Assembly: GCF_009769385.1 (NCBI RefSeq)
Contig: NZ_VKAB01000002.1
Span: 372,001-436,000, forward strand
DNA: 64,000 nt
Reading direction: 5' to 3'
Source of the DNA: Saccharothrix deserti
Lineage (GTDB): Bacteria > Actinomycetota > Actinomycetes > Mycobacteriales > Pseudonocardiaceae
Below, piece after piece: positions 51,195 through 58,637 of this stretch. Below the pieces are notes generated by a model, which saw only the letters and a list, made by a program, of their open reading frames with translations, ran no database searches and was not told the origin of the DNA. Each line of letters starts with the position of its first letter. Within the stretch, counting starts at the first letter, position 1. Position numbers and translations under genes: made by a program.

Positions 51195-51208
51195 GGTAAG
51201 CGCTTTCC
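51195..51208. promoter_or_regulatory. LacI/cre-like palindrome before the Liv operon
   Basis: GGTAAGCGCTTTCC lies 25 bases upstream of the solute-binding gene. It combines the left half of the site at 10938 and the right half of that at 14312, so one carbon-responsive LacI-family regulator may read all three. Confidence 0.5.
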
Positions 51209-51269
51209 GAGCATAGGAACCCTGACCGGATGTGACAAGGACCACCCCGAACCGCTCTCCGGGGCGCGG

Positions 51270-52205
51270 CTAGGACCGCGGTTCACCCAGCCGGACGGCC
51301 ACCACACCGCCGAGGATCAGCACACCGCCGACCAGTTGGATCCCGCCCGGCGCCTCGCCCAGCAGCAGCCAGGCGAACACGAGCGCCGCCAGCACCTCGG
51401 TCAACGCCACGAACGACGCCAACCGCGAGCCGAGCCGCCGGGTCGCGGCGATACCGGCGACGTAGGCGAGCGCGGCCGTCACCACGCCGAGCACCAGCAG
51501 CGGCAGCCACCACGCCACGGTGACCCCGTCGAACGCGACCGGCTCGGTCGACACGGCCAGCGGAACGATCCCGACGGCGCCCGCCACCAGCAGCGCGACA
51601 CCGCCGAGCAGCAGCCCACCGGCGGCCAGCACGGTGCCGGGCAGCCCGTCCTCGTCCCGCGCGGAGAGCACGAAGTAGACCGCCGCCCCCGCCATGGCGC
51701 CCAAGGCCCACATGATGCCGACCGCGCTCGCCCGTGCGCCGGACACGACGTCCAGCACCAGCAGCAGGCCGATCAGCCCGAGCAGCGCGCCGAGGACCGT
51801 CAGCCGACCGGGCCGCTGTCCGCGACGCAGCCACAACCAGCCGACCACCGCGACCGGCGCGGTGTACTCGACCAGCAGCGCGACGCCGACCTCCATGTGC
51901 GCGACGGCGTTGAAGAACGCCAGCTGGCACCCCGCGACCGCGACCAGCCCGTACGCCGTGATCAGCGGTGCGGTGCGGCGCACCGGGCGCCACCGGCCGC
52001 GCAACTGGACCAGCGCGATCGGCGTGAGCACGACGGCCGCCAACAGCACCCGCACCGCCACCGCGGCCCCCGACGACCAGCCCGCGTCCATCAGCCCGCG
52101 CGCCATCGGCCCGGACAGCCCGAAGGACGACGCCGACAGCAGCGCGAAGCCCAACCCGGCCCGCAGCCGCCCACCAGCCTGCATGTCATGCGTCATCGTC
52201 GCCAT
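51270..52205 (-). CDS. EamA/DMT-family transporter
   Basis: A 311-residue, ten-helix transporter of the drug/metabolite superfamily made of two EamA repeats (FALLSASSFGLSGPMARGLM in the first; AGIAATRRLGSRLASFVALTE in the second, with LLLGEAPGGIQLVGGVLILGGV, split as LLLGEAPGGIQLVGG and VLILGGVV). Such proteins export amino acids or metabolites. ATG at 52205 or 52196 are both possible. It is divergent from the CGNR regulator gene with 38 bases between starts, so they probably share control. Confidence 0.88.
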   Translation of the reverse strand: MATMTHDMQAGGRLRAGLGFALLSASSFGLSGPMARGLMDAGWSSGAAVAVRVLLAAVVLTPIALVQLRGRWRPVRRTAPLITAYGLVAVAGCQLAFFNAVAHMEVGVALLVEYTAPVAVVGWLWLRRGQRPGRLTVLGALLGLIGLLLVLDVVSGARASAVGIMWALGAMAGAAVYFVLSARDEDGLPGTVLAAGGLLLGGVALLVAGAVGIVPLAVSTEPVAFDGVTVAWWLPLLVLGVVTAALAYVAGIAATRRLGSRLASFVALTEVLAALVFAWLLLGEAPGGIQLVGGVLILGGVVAVRLGEPRS

Positions 52206-52243
52206 GACTCATGACACTATGGACCAGGGGGTAATCTGTCAAC

Positions 52244-52774
52244 GTGCTTTTCACTCATGACACCGTCGCGTCGCTGGTCGCCGCGGTCGCCCTCGTGAAC
52301 TCGGCCGAGGAGCCGGACACGATGACCGACCGGGCGCAGCTCGACGCGTTCGTCACCGAGCACGCCTACACCGGGTCGCGCACCCACGACGCCGCCGAAC
52401 TGGAGGCGGTCCGCGCCCTGCGCGCCCCGCTGCGACGGCTCCTGACCAGCGACCGGGACACCGCCGTCGAGATCGTCAACGCGATCCTGGCCGAGCACCA
52501 CGCCGTGCCCCAGCTGGTGCGGCACGACGGATTCGACTACCACCTGCACGCCACCGACCCCGGCACGCCGCTGGCCGACCGGATCGCCGTGGAGACGGCC
52601 ATGGCGATGATCGACGTCATCCGCGCCGACGAGCTGAGCAGGCTGTCCATCTGCGCCGACGCCACCTGTGAAGGCCTGGTCCTGGACCTCTCCCGCAACC
52701 GCTCCCGCCGCTACTGCAGTACCACGTGCGGCAACCGGAACGCCGTAGCCGCCTACCGCGCCCGCAAGGCCTGA
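52244..52774 (+). CDS. CGNR zinc-finger (ABATE domain) putative regulator
   Basis: A 176-residue protein with an N-terminal ABATE-type stress domain (TVASLVAAVALVNSAEEPDT, ALRAPLRRLLTS) and a C-terminal CGNR zinc finger: Cys in LSICADATCEGLVLD and RRYCSTTCGNRNAVAAYR. These are predicted DNA-binding regulators. GTG at 52244 has no strong ribosome site. ACTCATGACAC occurs at 52207 and again at 52253 across the shared promoter, a possible binding site. Its likely target is the divergent EamA exporter. Confidence 0.88.
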   Translation: MLFTHDTVASLVAAVALVNSAEEPDTMTDRAQLDAFVTEHAYTGSRTHDAAELEAVRALRAPLRRLLTSDRDTAVEIVNAILAEHHAVPQLVRHDGFDYHLHATDPGTPLADRIAVETAMAMIDVIRADELSRLSICADATCEGLVLDLSRNRSRRYCSTTCGNRNAVAAYRARKA

Positions 52775-52864
52775 CCGACGCTCCGCAGAGATTCCGGTGC
52801 AAGTCCTCGAACTCTCCGAGTTTCGCGGATATCGCCGGCCTGTTAACAACGTTTCAATCGAGGT

Positions 52865-53230
52865 ATGACTCGATTCCTCTCCCGCGTGACCCGGCGCCTT
52901 CCCGCAGCGCTGGCCGCGACGGCGGCGATGTGCGCCGCAGCAGTCGTCGTCGTTCCCGTGCAGGCTCAGGCGAACGCCCCGGGATTCCCTGCCGTCTACT
53001 GCTACCGCAACGCCTCCGGGAGCAACCCCACCCGTCTCTTGTTGGCGGAGTCGAACGTCGTCAACGGGAACTTGGCGTACACCATCATCACCCAGCGCTG
53101 GGACAGCGGCCAACGCACGTACGTGGACCAGAGCGCCCGCAGCAAGTTCACCGCTCCGCCGTCGGACCGGAGCCCGAACGGGCTCTGCCGGTGGGGTGAC
53201 TCCAGCTACCCGTACGGCGTGTGGGCCTGA
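52865..53230 (+). CDS. small secreted protein, function unknown
   Basis: A 121-residue protein with a clear signal peptide (residues 1-38, RLPAALAATAAMCAAAVVVVPVQAQA). The mature part of about 80 residues has two Cys (VYCYRNASG and GLCRWGDSS) that could form a disulphide, and no recognised domain. The ribosome site is poor (GAGGT directly at the ATG), so a leaderless message is possible. It ends at a very strong hairpin. Confidence 0.72.
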   Translation: MTRFLSRVTRRLPAALAATAAMCAAAVVVVPVQAQANAPGFPAVYCYRNASGSNPTRLLLAESNVVNGNLAYTIITQRWDSGQRTYVDQSARSKFTAPPSDRSPNGLCRWGDSSYPYGVWA

Positions 53231-53265
53231 TCGAAAGGGGCGCCCGGTCCGGGCGCCCCTTTCGA
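53231..53265. terminator. 17-bp palindromic bidirectional terminator
   Basis: Arms at 53231-53247 (TCGAAAGGGGCGCCCGG) and 53249-53265 pair perfectly around a single T. It starts directly after the stop of the small secreted protein and ends 9 bases before the stop of the convergent anchor-M operon, so it can end both transcripts; read on plus it finishes in CCCCTTTCGA. Confidence 0.85.
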
Positions 53266-53274
53266 CGGCGTTCG

Positions 53275-54903
53275 TCAGCTGTGTCGCCGGCGGGTCCGGG
53301 TGAGCAGGAGCAGGGCTGCGCCGCCGGTGAGCAGCAGGGCACCCAGGGCGACCGCCGTGCTCAGGGGGCCGCCGCCTGTGTTGGCGAGACGGGTGTTGGG
53401 GCCGGCCGGAACCGGAGGTGGTGGCGTGGTGGTGGGGCTGCTCGTGGCCGGTGAGGTGGTTGCGGTGGGTGGTGTGCAGTTCTTGCCCAGCGCGGTGGTG
53501 GGGTCGACGTTGCCCACGGCGATGGTGAACTCGTCGGTGTCGGTGGTTCGTCGGCCGTCGGTGAGGGTTGCGGCTACCTGGACCGTGAGCCGGTAGACGC
53601 CTTCCTGGCTGAACGCCCAGTTGGCGTGGGCGTGGGTGCCCAGCGCCACGGTCAACGCGTCCGGTAGGCCGTCACCGGAGTTCGCCAGCACGGTCGGCTT
53701 CAACCCGGTCAGGAACAGTGCGATCCGGCCCGGTCCGTCCACTGCGGACAGGGTGATGGTGACGTCGCCGTCGATGTCCTCCGCGCGCAGTGACTCGGTG
53801 TTCCAGCCGGCCCAGATGATGCCGGGGATCTGGGTCTGCGGGATGAGCCACACCGGTTGGCCGGCGTCGCCGAGGAAGGCGTAGGCCGGGTCCGCGGGAA
53901 TGGTGTTTCGGGCCTGTGGGACGAGGTGGACGACGACGTCGGCGGGGTCGCGCCAGACCGCTTTGTCCGGGCCGGCGGTGCCGTCCTTGATCCGGGTGCG
54001 CAGCGCGCCGTCCACCAGGCCGGGTGCGATGAGGTCGACGTGCCCGTCATCGAGGACCACGCACGGCGTCGGGGCGCTGGTGGTCGTCGTAGTCGTGGCA
54101 TCGGTCGTGGTGGTGGTCGACGTTGTCGTGGTGGTGGTGGTGGTTGTCGTCGTGGTGGTGGTTGTCGTGGTGGTAGTGGTCGTGGTCGGTTCGCCCCGGC
54201 CGGGCAACACGGTGGTCGGGTCGACCTCGCCGACCGCGATGGCGTAGGTGGCGGTGTCGCGCAGCGGTTCCCCGGCGGGAGTGGTCGCTTCGAGGACGAA
54301 GGTGAGCCGGTAGACGCCCTGGGCGGCGAAGGTCCAGTTGGCGTGGGCGTGGGTGGCCGGCTCCACCGGGTGCTGCTGGGGCAGGGGGTTGGCGGTGTCG
54401 AAGACACGCGGCAGCGGTTCGCCGAAGGGGCCGGTCTGGAAGACGGTGACGGCGCCCGGTGGCGCGCTGCCGGGCAGGTCGCCGCCGATCGCGTCGAGCG
54501 TCCAGCGCACCGAGTCGGGTGCGACCTGGTCCGCGGTCAGCGACTCGGTGTTCCAGCCGAGCCACACCAGGTTGGGGTCCTCCACCTCGGGGCTGATCCA
54601 GATGTCGCTGCCCGCCGGCCCGAGGAAGGCGTACTCCGGCGCGTCGGGCACCTGGGTCTTGGCCTCGGGTTTGACGTGGGTGACCACCGTCTCGGGGTCG
54701 CGGAACACGGGCTCGGCGCCGGTGCCGTCCTTGAAGCGGATGGCCAGCTCGCCGTCGACGACGGCGCCCGCCACCAGGTCGACGTGACCCCGGTCGATCA
54801 CGGTCGTGGCGTCCTGGGCCGAGGCCGGGACGATGGACGCGCCGGCGACCAGCGTCAGGGCTGCGGCGACGAGGGCGAGGCCACGGCGGCGGTGCGTGGT
54901 CAC
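53275..54903 (-). CDS. two-domain choice-of-anchor M surface protein with poly-Thr linker and LANTG sorting signal
   Basis: A 542-residue cell-surface protein. Signal peptide 1-28; anchor-M domain 1 (RGHVDLVAGAVVDGELAIRF to THAHANWTFAAQGVYRLTF); a Thr run from about 239 to 275; domain 2 (DGHVDLIAPGLVDGALRTRI to THAHANWAFSQEGVYRLTV); Pro/Thr spacer; then LANTG, a helix and RTRRRHS. LAxTG is the signal of sortase E in actinobacteria, so it should be wall-linked. It matches the TIGR03773-type ABC transporter-associated repeat proteins. GTG at 54903 overlaps the previous stop as GTGA. Ligand unknown; zinc or a zinc-binding factor is suggested by context. Confidence 0.87.
   Translation of the reverse strand: MTTHRRRGLALVAAALTLVAGASIVPASAQDATTVIDRGHVDLVAGAVVDGELAIRFKDGTGAEPVFRDPETVVTHVKPEAKTQVPDAPEYAFLGPAGSDIWISPEVEDPNLVWLGWNTESLTADQVAPDSVRWTLDAIGGDLPGSAPPGAVTVFQTGPFGEPLPRVFDTANPLPQQHPVEPATHAHANWTFAAQGVYRLTFVLEATTPAGEPLRDTATYAIAVGEVDPTTVLPGRGEPTTTTTTTTTTTTTTTTTTTTTTSTTTTTDATTTTTTSAPTPCVVLDDGHVDLIAPGLVDGALRTRIKDGTAGPDKAVWRDPADVVVHLVPQARNTIPADPAYAFLGDAGQPVWLIPQTQIPGIIWAGWNTESLRAEDIDGDVTITLSAVDGPGRIALFLTGLKPTVLANSGDGLPDALTVALGTHAHANWAFSQEGVYRLTVQVAATLTDGRRTTDTDEFTIAVGNVDPTTALGKNCTPPTATTSPATSSPTTTPPPPVPAGPNTRLANTGGGPLSTAVALGALLLTGGAALLLLTRTRRRHS
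54120..54188. repeat. GTN trinucleotide tract encoding the poly-Thr linker
   Basis: About 22 consecutive Thr codons (ACC/ACG/ACA on the minus strand), followed by shorter Thr runs, make an imperfect trinucleotide microsatellite. Mixed codons reduce slippage, but the tract could still vary in length between strains. Confidence 0.8.
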
Positions 54904-56204
54904 GACGACTCCTTGACCGGTCGGCGGCGGGTGACGACGAGGACGACGGCGCCCGTGACGATCAGCGCCAGGGCCAACGCGGTGGCGGCGGGCACTCCGG
55001 CGGGACCGGTCGAGGCGAGGACCGGGGTCCGGCGGCCGTTCCCGGTGGCGTCCGGTGTGGTGGCGTCCGGTGTCGTGGCGGCCGTGCCATCGCCTACGAC
55101 GAACGTGTACGAGTCGGTGTCGCTGACCTGGCTGCCATCGGCACGGGTGGCGGACACCGCGAAGTCCAGCCGGTAACGGCCCGGCGTGCCGAACGCCCAG
55201 TTGGCGTGCGCGTGCGTGCCGAGTGCGACGGAATGGGTGTCGGGCAACCCGTCGGTGCTGTTGAAGATCACCGTCGGCGCGCCGAACGAGCCCGTGGTGA
55301 ACAGACCGAACGGGCCGGGGCCGTCCACGGCGGTGAGCGTCCAGGTGATCGGGCCGGCGATGTCGGCCGGCCGCAGTTCCTCTGTCGACCAGCCGATCCA
55401 CGGGATGCCCGGCTGCTCCTGCTGGGGCAGCAGGTGGATCTGCGCGCCGGCGGAGCCGAGGAAGGACAGAGCGGGGATCGCGGGCAGGGCGGTGCGGGCG
55501 GCGGTGGTGACGCGGAACTCGACGTCCGCCGGTTCACGCCAGGTGGTCGTGCCGACCACGCTGCCGTCCTTGACCTGGACCCGCAGCCCACCGTCGACCA
55601 GGCGCGGCGCAATGGCGTCCACGTGTCCCCGGTCGAGGGTGACCCGGCCGGTCGCGGTGGGCTGCTGTGCCTGCGCCCTTGGCACTGCCTCGGGGGCGGC
55701 CTGTGGGAGGGCTTCGACTTCCAGCGTCCTCGCGGGCGGCTCATCGACCGCAGGCGTACTGACTGCGGGGATGTCGACGTCCACCGTGTAACGCCGCTGC
55801 GCACTGACCGGGCTCCCGTCGAGCAAGTAGCCCTCGGCGTCGACCTGAACGGTGTGCTCGCCCGGCTCGGTGAACACCCACTCCAACGTTCCGCTCGACA
55901 CGACCGGCACGGCCACCGGCTCGCCACCGGTCCGAAGCGGACCGGGACCGTCCACCAGCACGGCTTGGAGTCGAACGGTGTCACCGAACAACGTCCCCGG
56001 CGAGATCGCCGTGGTGTCCCAGGGCATCGAAACACGCCCATCGGCGGTGCTGACCGACGCGGGCTCGGTCCCGAGTTCGAGCGCGCGGTCGCGAACGCTC
56101 ACCGAGACCTCCGCCACGGGCTCGGCGAGCACGAGGGCGGGTGCGCCGAGCAGCAGCACCGAGGCCGTCAGCCCGGCCACCGCCACGAGTCGGGTAACGG
56201 TCAC
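54900..56204 (-). CDS. choice-of-anchor M surface protein with LASTG sorting signal
   Basis: A 434-residue exported protein. Signal peptide 1-28 (RLVAVAGLTASVLLLGAPAL). Residues about 30-160 form a beta-rich region with an anchor-M-like end (WVFTEPGEHTVQVDAEGYL); a Pro/Ala spacer follows; a full anchor-M domain covers about 190-380 (RGHVDAIAPRLVDGGLRVQV, ALSFLGSAGAQIHLLPQQ, THAHANWAFGTPGRYRLDF). It ends PVLASTG, helix, TRRRPVKESS, a sortase E-like signal. GTG at 56204 overlaps the permease stop as GTGA. Confidence 0.86.
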   Translation of the reverse strand: MTVTRLVAVAGLTASVLLLGAPALVLAEPVAEVSVSVRDRALELGTEPASVSTADGRVSMPWDTTAISPGTLFGDTVRLQAVLVDGPGPLRTGGEPVAVPVVSSGTLEWVFTEPGEHTVQVDAEGYLLDGSPVSAQRRYTVDVDIPAVSTPAVDEPPARTLEVEALPQAAPEAVPRAQAQQPTATGRVTLDRGHVDAIAPRLVDGGLRVQVKDGSVVGTTTWREPADVEFRVTTAARTALPAIPALSFLGSAGAQIHLLPQQEQPGIPWIGWSTEELRPADIAGPITWTLTAVDGPGPFGLFTTGSFGAPTVIFNSTDGLPDTHSVALGTHAHANWAFGTPGRYRLDFAVSATRADGSQVSDTDSYTFVVGDGTAATTPDATTPDATGNGRRTPVLASTGPAGVPAATALALALIVTGAVVLVVTRRRPVKESS

Positions 56205-57079
56205 GACTTGGCCTCCAGAACGGCGGTGGATCGGCGGGACCGGGCACCGGTGACCAGGCCGTGCCGAGGCGCGAACAGCCAGCACAGCACGAAGATCCCG
56301 GTGAGGGTGAGCACGATGAGCCCGCCCGCCGCGAGGTCGAACGCGTAGGACAGGTACAGCCCGAGCACGCTGCCACCCGCGCCGATGGCCGGTGCCAGCA
56401 GCATCATCACGCCGAGCCGGTCGGTCAGCAGGCGGGCCGCGGCGGCTGGCGTCACGAGCAGCGCGAGCACCAGCACGTTCCCGACCGCCTGCAACGAGAT
56501 GACGATCGCCAGCGTCACCATCACGTACAGGGCGATGTCCAGCCAGAACACCGGCAGACCGACGGCACGGGCCTGTTCGCGGTCCAGCGTCGCGGCCACC
56601 AGCCTGCTGTTGAGCAGCGCCGTGGCCAGCAGCAGGATCGCGCCGATCACCGCGACGGACACCACGTCGCTGTCGCTGATGCCGAGGATCGACCCGAACA
56701 GGAACGACTCCAACGAGCCGCCGTAACCGGGTGCGGCGCTGAGGATGACGATGCCGAGCCCGAACGCCGCCGCGAAGAAGATCCCGATGACCGAGTCCTC
56801 CTTGAGCCTGCGGTTCTGCGCCACCACCGCGATCAGCAACGCGGTGATCACACCCGCGACGGCCCCGCCGATCACCAGGTTCGTGCCGAGCACGAACGCC
56901 ACCGCGATCCCGGGGAACACCGCGTGCGCCACCGCGTCACCGATGAACGCCATACCGCGCAGGACGACATGCCCACCGACCACGCCGCACACCAGCCCGG
57001 ACAGCAACGCCACCAGCAACGCACGCCGCCAGAAGTCGTACTCCCACGGCCCGGTCAACGCATCGAGCACCGCGCTCAT
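56201..57079 (-). CDS. zinc/manganese-type ABC transporter permease, anchored-repeat type
   Basis: A 292-residue permease of the ABC-3 (ZnuB/MntB) family with about eight helices, including GGHVVLRGMAFIGDAVAHAVFPGIAVAF (split as GGHVVLRGMAFIGD and AVAHAVFPGIAVAF), the hallmark of metal permeases. It corresponds to TIGR03770. ATG at 57079 overlaps the ATPase stop as ATGA. Confidence 0.93.
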   Translation of the reverse strand: MSAVLDALTGPWEYDFWRRALLVALLSGLVCGVVGGHVVLRGMAFIGDAVAHAVFPGIAVAFVLGTNLVIGGAVAGVITALLIAVVAQNRRLKEDSVIGIFFAAAFGLGIVILSAAPGYGGSLESFLFGSILGISDSDVVSVAVIGAILLLATALLNSRLVAATLDREQARAVGLPVFWLDIALYVMVTLAIVISLQAVGNVLVLALLVTPAAAARLLTDRLGVMMLLAPAIGAGGSVLGLYLSYAFDLAAGGLIVLTLTGIFVLCWLFAPRHGLVTGARSRRSTAVLEAKS

Positions 57080-57828
57080 CGGGTCACCCCCAGCGAACGC
57101 AGGAGCTGTTCCGCCCGCTCCAGACCGAACGTCCGCAGCCAGATGTCGGTGTCGGCAAGCGCGGCGGGCTCGTCGTCGGCGACAACGGTCCGGTTGAGCA
57201 GGCACAGCCGTGAGCACAGGGCGGTCGCGGCGGCGAGGTCGTGGGTGGTCATCAGCACGGCCACCCCTTCGTCACGCAGTTCGGTGAGCAGCCGGCTCAG
57301 CAGTTCCTGCGTGGGCGCGTCGATGCCGGTGAACGGCTCGTCCAGCAGCAGCACCCGAGGCCGCAACGCCAGGGCCCGCGCGACCAGCACGCGTTGCCGC
57401 TGGCCTCCCGACAGCTCACCCACCGGCCGCGTCCTCAGCCCGTCCAGACCCACCCGCGCGATCGCCTCGTCGACAGCCGCACGGTCCTCCGCGCCACGTC
57501 GGCCGAGCAGCCCGGTCAGGTGCGTCCGCCCCGTGGCAACCGCCTTGGCCACGGAGATCGGGAAGTCCCAGGCGAACTCGTGCCGCTGCGGCACGTAGCC
57601 GAGGCTGCCCTGGGCCTGCCGAGCGGTGCGGCCGTGCACCGTCACGACGCCCCGGTGCGGCGGCAGCAGGCCCAACGCCGTGCGGAGCAACGTCGTCTTG
57701 CCCGCGCCGTTGGGACCGATCAAACCGACCAACTCGCCGGCGCGGAGGCTGAAGTCCACTGAGGACAGAACCTCACGGCCGCCCAAGTGCACGGCCAGGT
57801 CCCGGATGTGCAGGATCGGCTCGTTCAT
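57076..57828 (-). CDS. zinc/manganese-type ABC transporter ATPase, anchored-repeat type
   Basis: A 250-residue ATPase. Walker A GPNGAGKTT, the metal-type GYVPQRHEFAWDFPISVAK, signature LSGGQRQRVLVARAL, Walker B VLLLDEPFTGID, switch His in MTTHDLAAAT. It corresponds to TIGR03771. ATG at 57828 overlaps the preceding gene as ATGA. Confidence 0.94.
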   Translation of the reverse strand: MNEPILHIRDLAVHLGGREVLSSVDFSLRAGELVGLIGPNGAGKTTLLRTALGLLPPHRGVVTVHGRTARQAQGSLGYVPQRHEFAWDFPISVAKAVATGRTHLTGLLGRRGAEDRAAVDEAIARVGLDGLRTRPVGELSGGQRQRVLVARALALRPRVLLLDEPFTGIDAPTQELLSRLLTELRDEGVAVLMTTHDLAAATALCSRLCLLNRTVVADDEPAALADTDIWLRTFGLERAEQLLRSLGVTR

Positions 57829-58637
57829 CGCTCTCCCCTTCGCCGACGCACAACCACGACCACAACGGCGGCCACCACCAGCAGCGCGCCGCCCAGTCCG
57901 ACCCACACCCACCAACGGGAGTCCGCCGGCTCGGGCGCGGGCTCTGCCTGCTGCTCCGGTTCGGCGACGGCCACGTCGAACGCCGACCGCGGGTCGGTGT
58001 CGTCGCCGACGTGGACGCGCAGCACCCGCCGGTCGGCCACCTCGCCCCGGTCCTTCGTGGACGCCGCCATCTCCAGGTCGAGCAGGTAGGTGCCCGGCGC
58101 ACCGAACACCCAGTTGCCGTGCACGTGCGTGCCCACCTCGATGCCGGTCTCCTGCGGTGTCGTGGCGGTGCTGGTGAAGATCGTGGTCGGCGCGCCGAAG
58201 TTGCCGCTGAGGAACAGCACGAACCGGCCCGGTCCGCGCACGCCGTGCAGCCGCCAGGTGACCTCGCGATCGATTGCCGCGGTCACCTCGGGATCCTGGG
58301 TGTTCCAACCGGGCCACACCACGCCGTCCTGCTCGACCTGCGGCAACACCCAGATCGGGCTGCCCCGGTCGCCCAGGAAGTCGTACGCCGGATCGTCGGG
58401 CACGGCGGTCTTGGCCGCCTCGGCCACGTGCAGCACCACATCGGACAACGCACGCCACTTCGGCTCGTCACCGGTGTCGTCGCGCAACTGGACCGTCCAC
58501 TGCCCGTCGGCGAACCGCGGCCCGAGGTCCACGTGGCCGTCCGAGATGACCACCTGCTCGGCAGCCTGTGCGACGGCGACCGGTTGGACGATCGCAAGCA
58601 CGGCGAGCAGTGCGAGGAACCGCGTCAGGCGAGGCAT
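57825..58637 (-). CDS. membrane-anchored choice-of-anchor M protein
   Basis: A 270-residue exported protein. Signal peptide 1-26; one anchor-M domain (DGHVDLGPRFADGQWTVQLR, YDFLGDRGSPIWVLPQVEQ, THVHGNWVFGAPGTYLLDL); a short spacer; then a C-terminal helix (WVWVGLGGALLVVAAVVVVVV) and RRRRGER without an LPxTG/LAxTG motif. It should stay in the membrane next to the transporter instead of on the wall. ATG at 58637 overlaps the binding-protein gene by 13 bases. Confidence 0.85.
   Translation of the reverse strand: MPRLTRFLALLAVLAIVQPVAVAQAAEQVVISDGHVDLGPRFADGQWTVQLRDDTGDEPKWRALSDVVLHVAEAAKTAVPDDPAYDFLGDRGSPIWVLPQVEQDGVVWPGWNTQDPEVTAAIDREVTWRLHGVRGPGRFVLFLSGNFGAPTTIFTSTATTPQETGIEVGTHVHGNWVFGAPGTYLLDLEMAASTKDRGEVADRRVLRVHVGDDTDPRSAFDVAVAEPEQQAEPAPEPADSRWWVWVGLGGALLVVAAVVVVVVRRRRGER

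Noticed and set aside
53275..55401. Longer form of the two-domain anchor-M protein
   Set aside because: The extension is out-of-frame sequence of the next gene; the GTG at 54903 gives a proper signal peptide.
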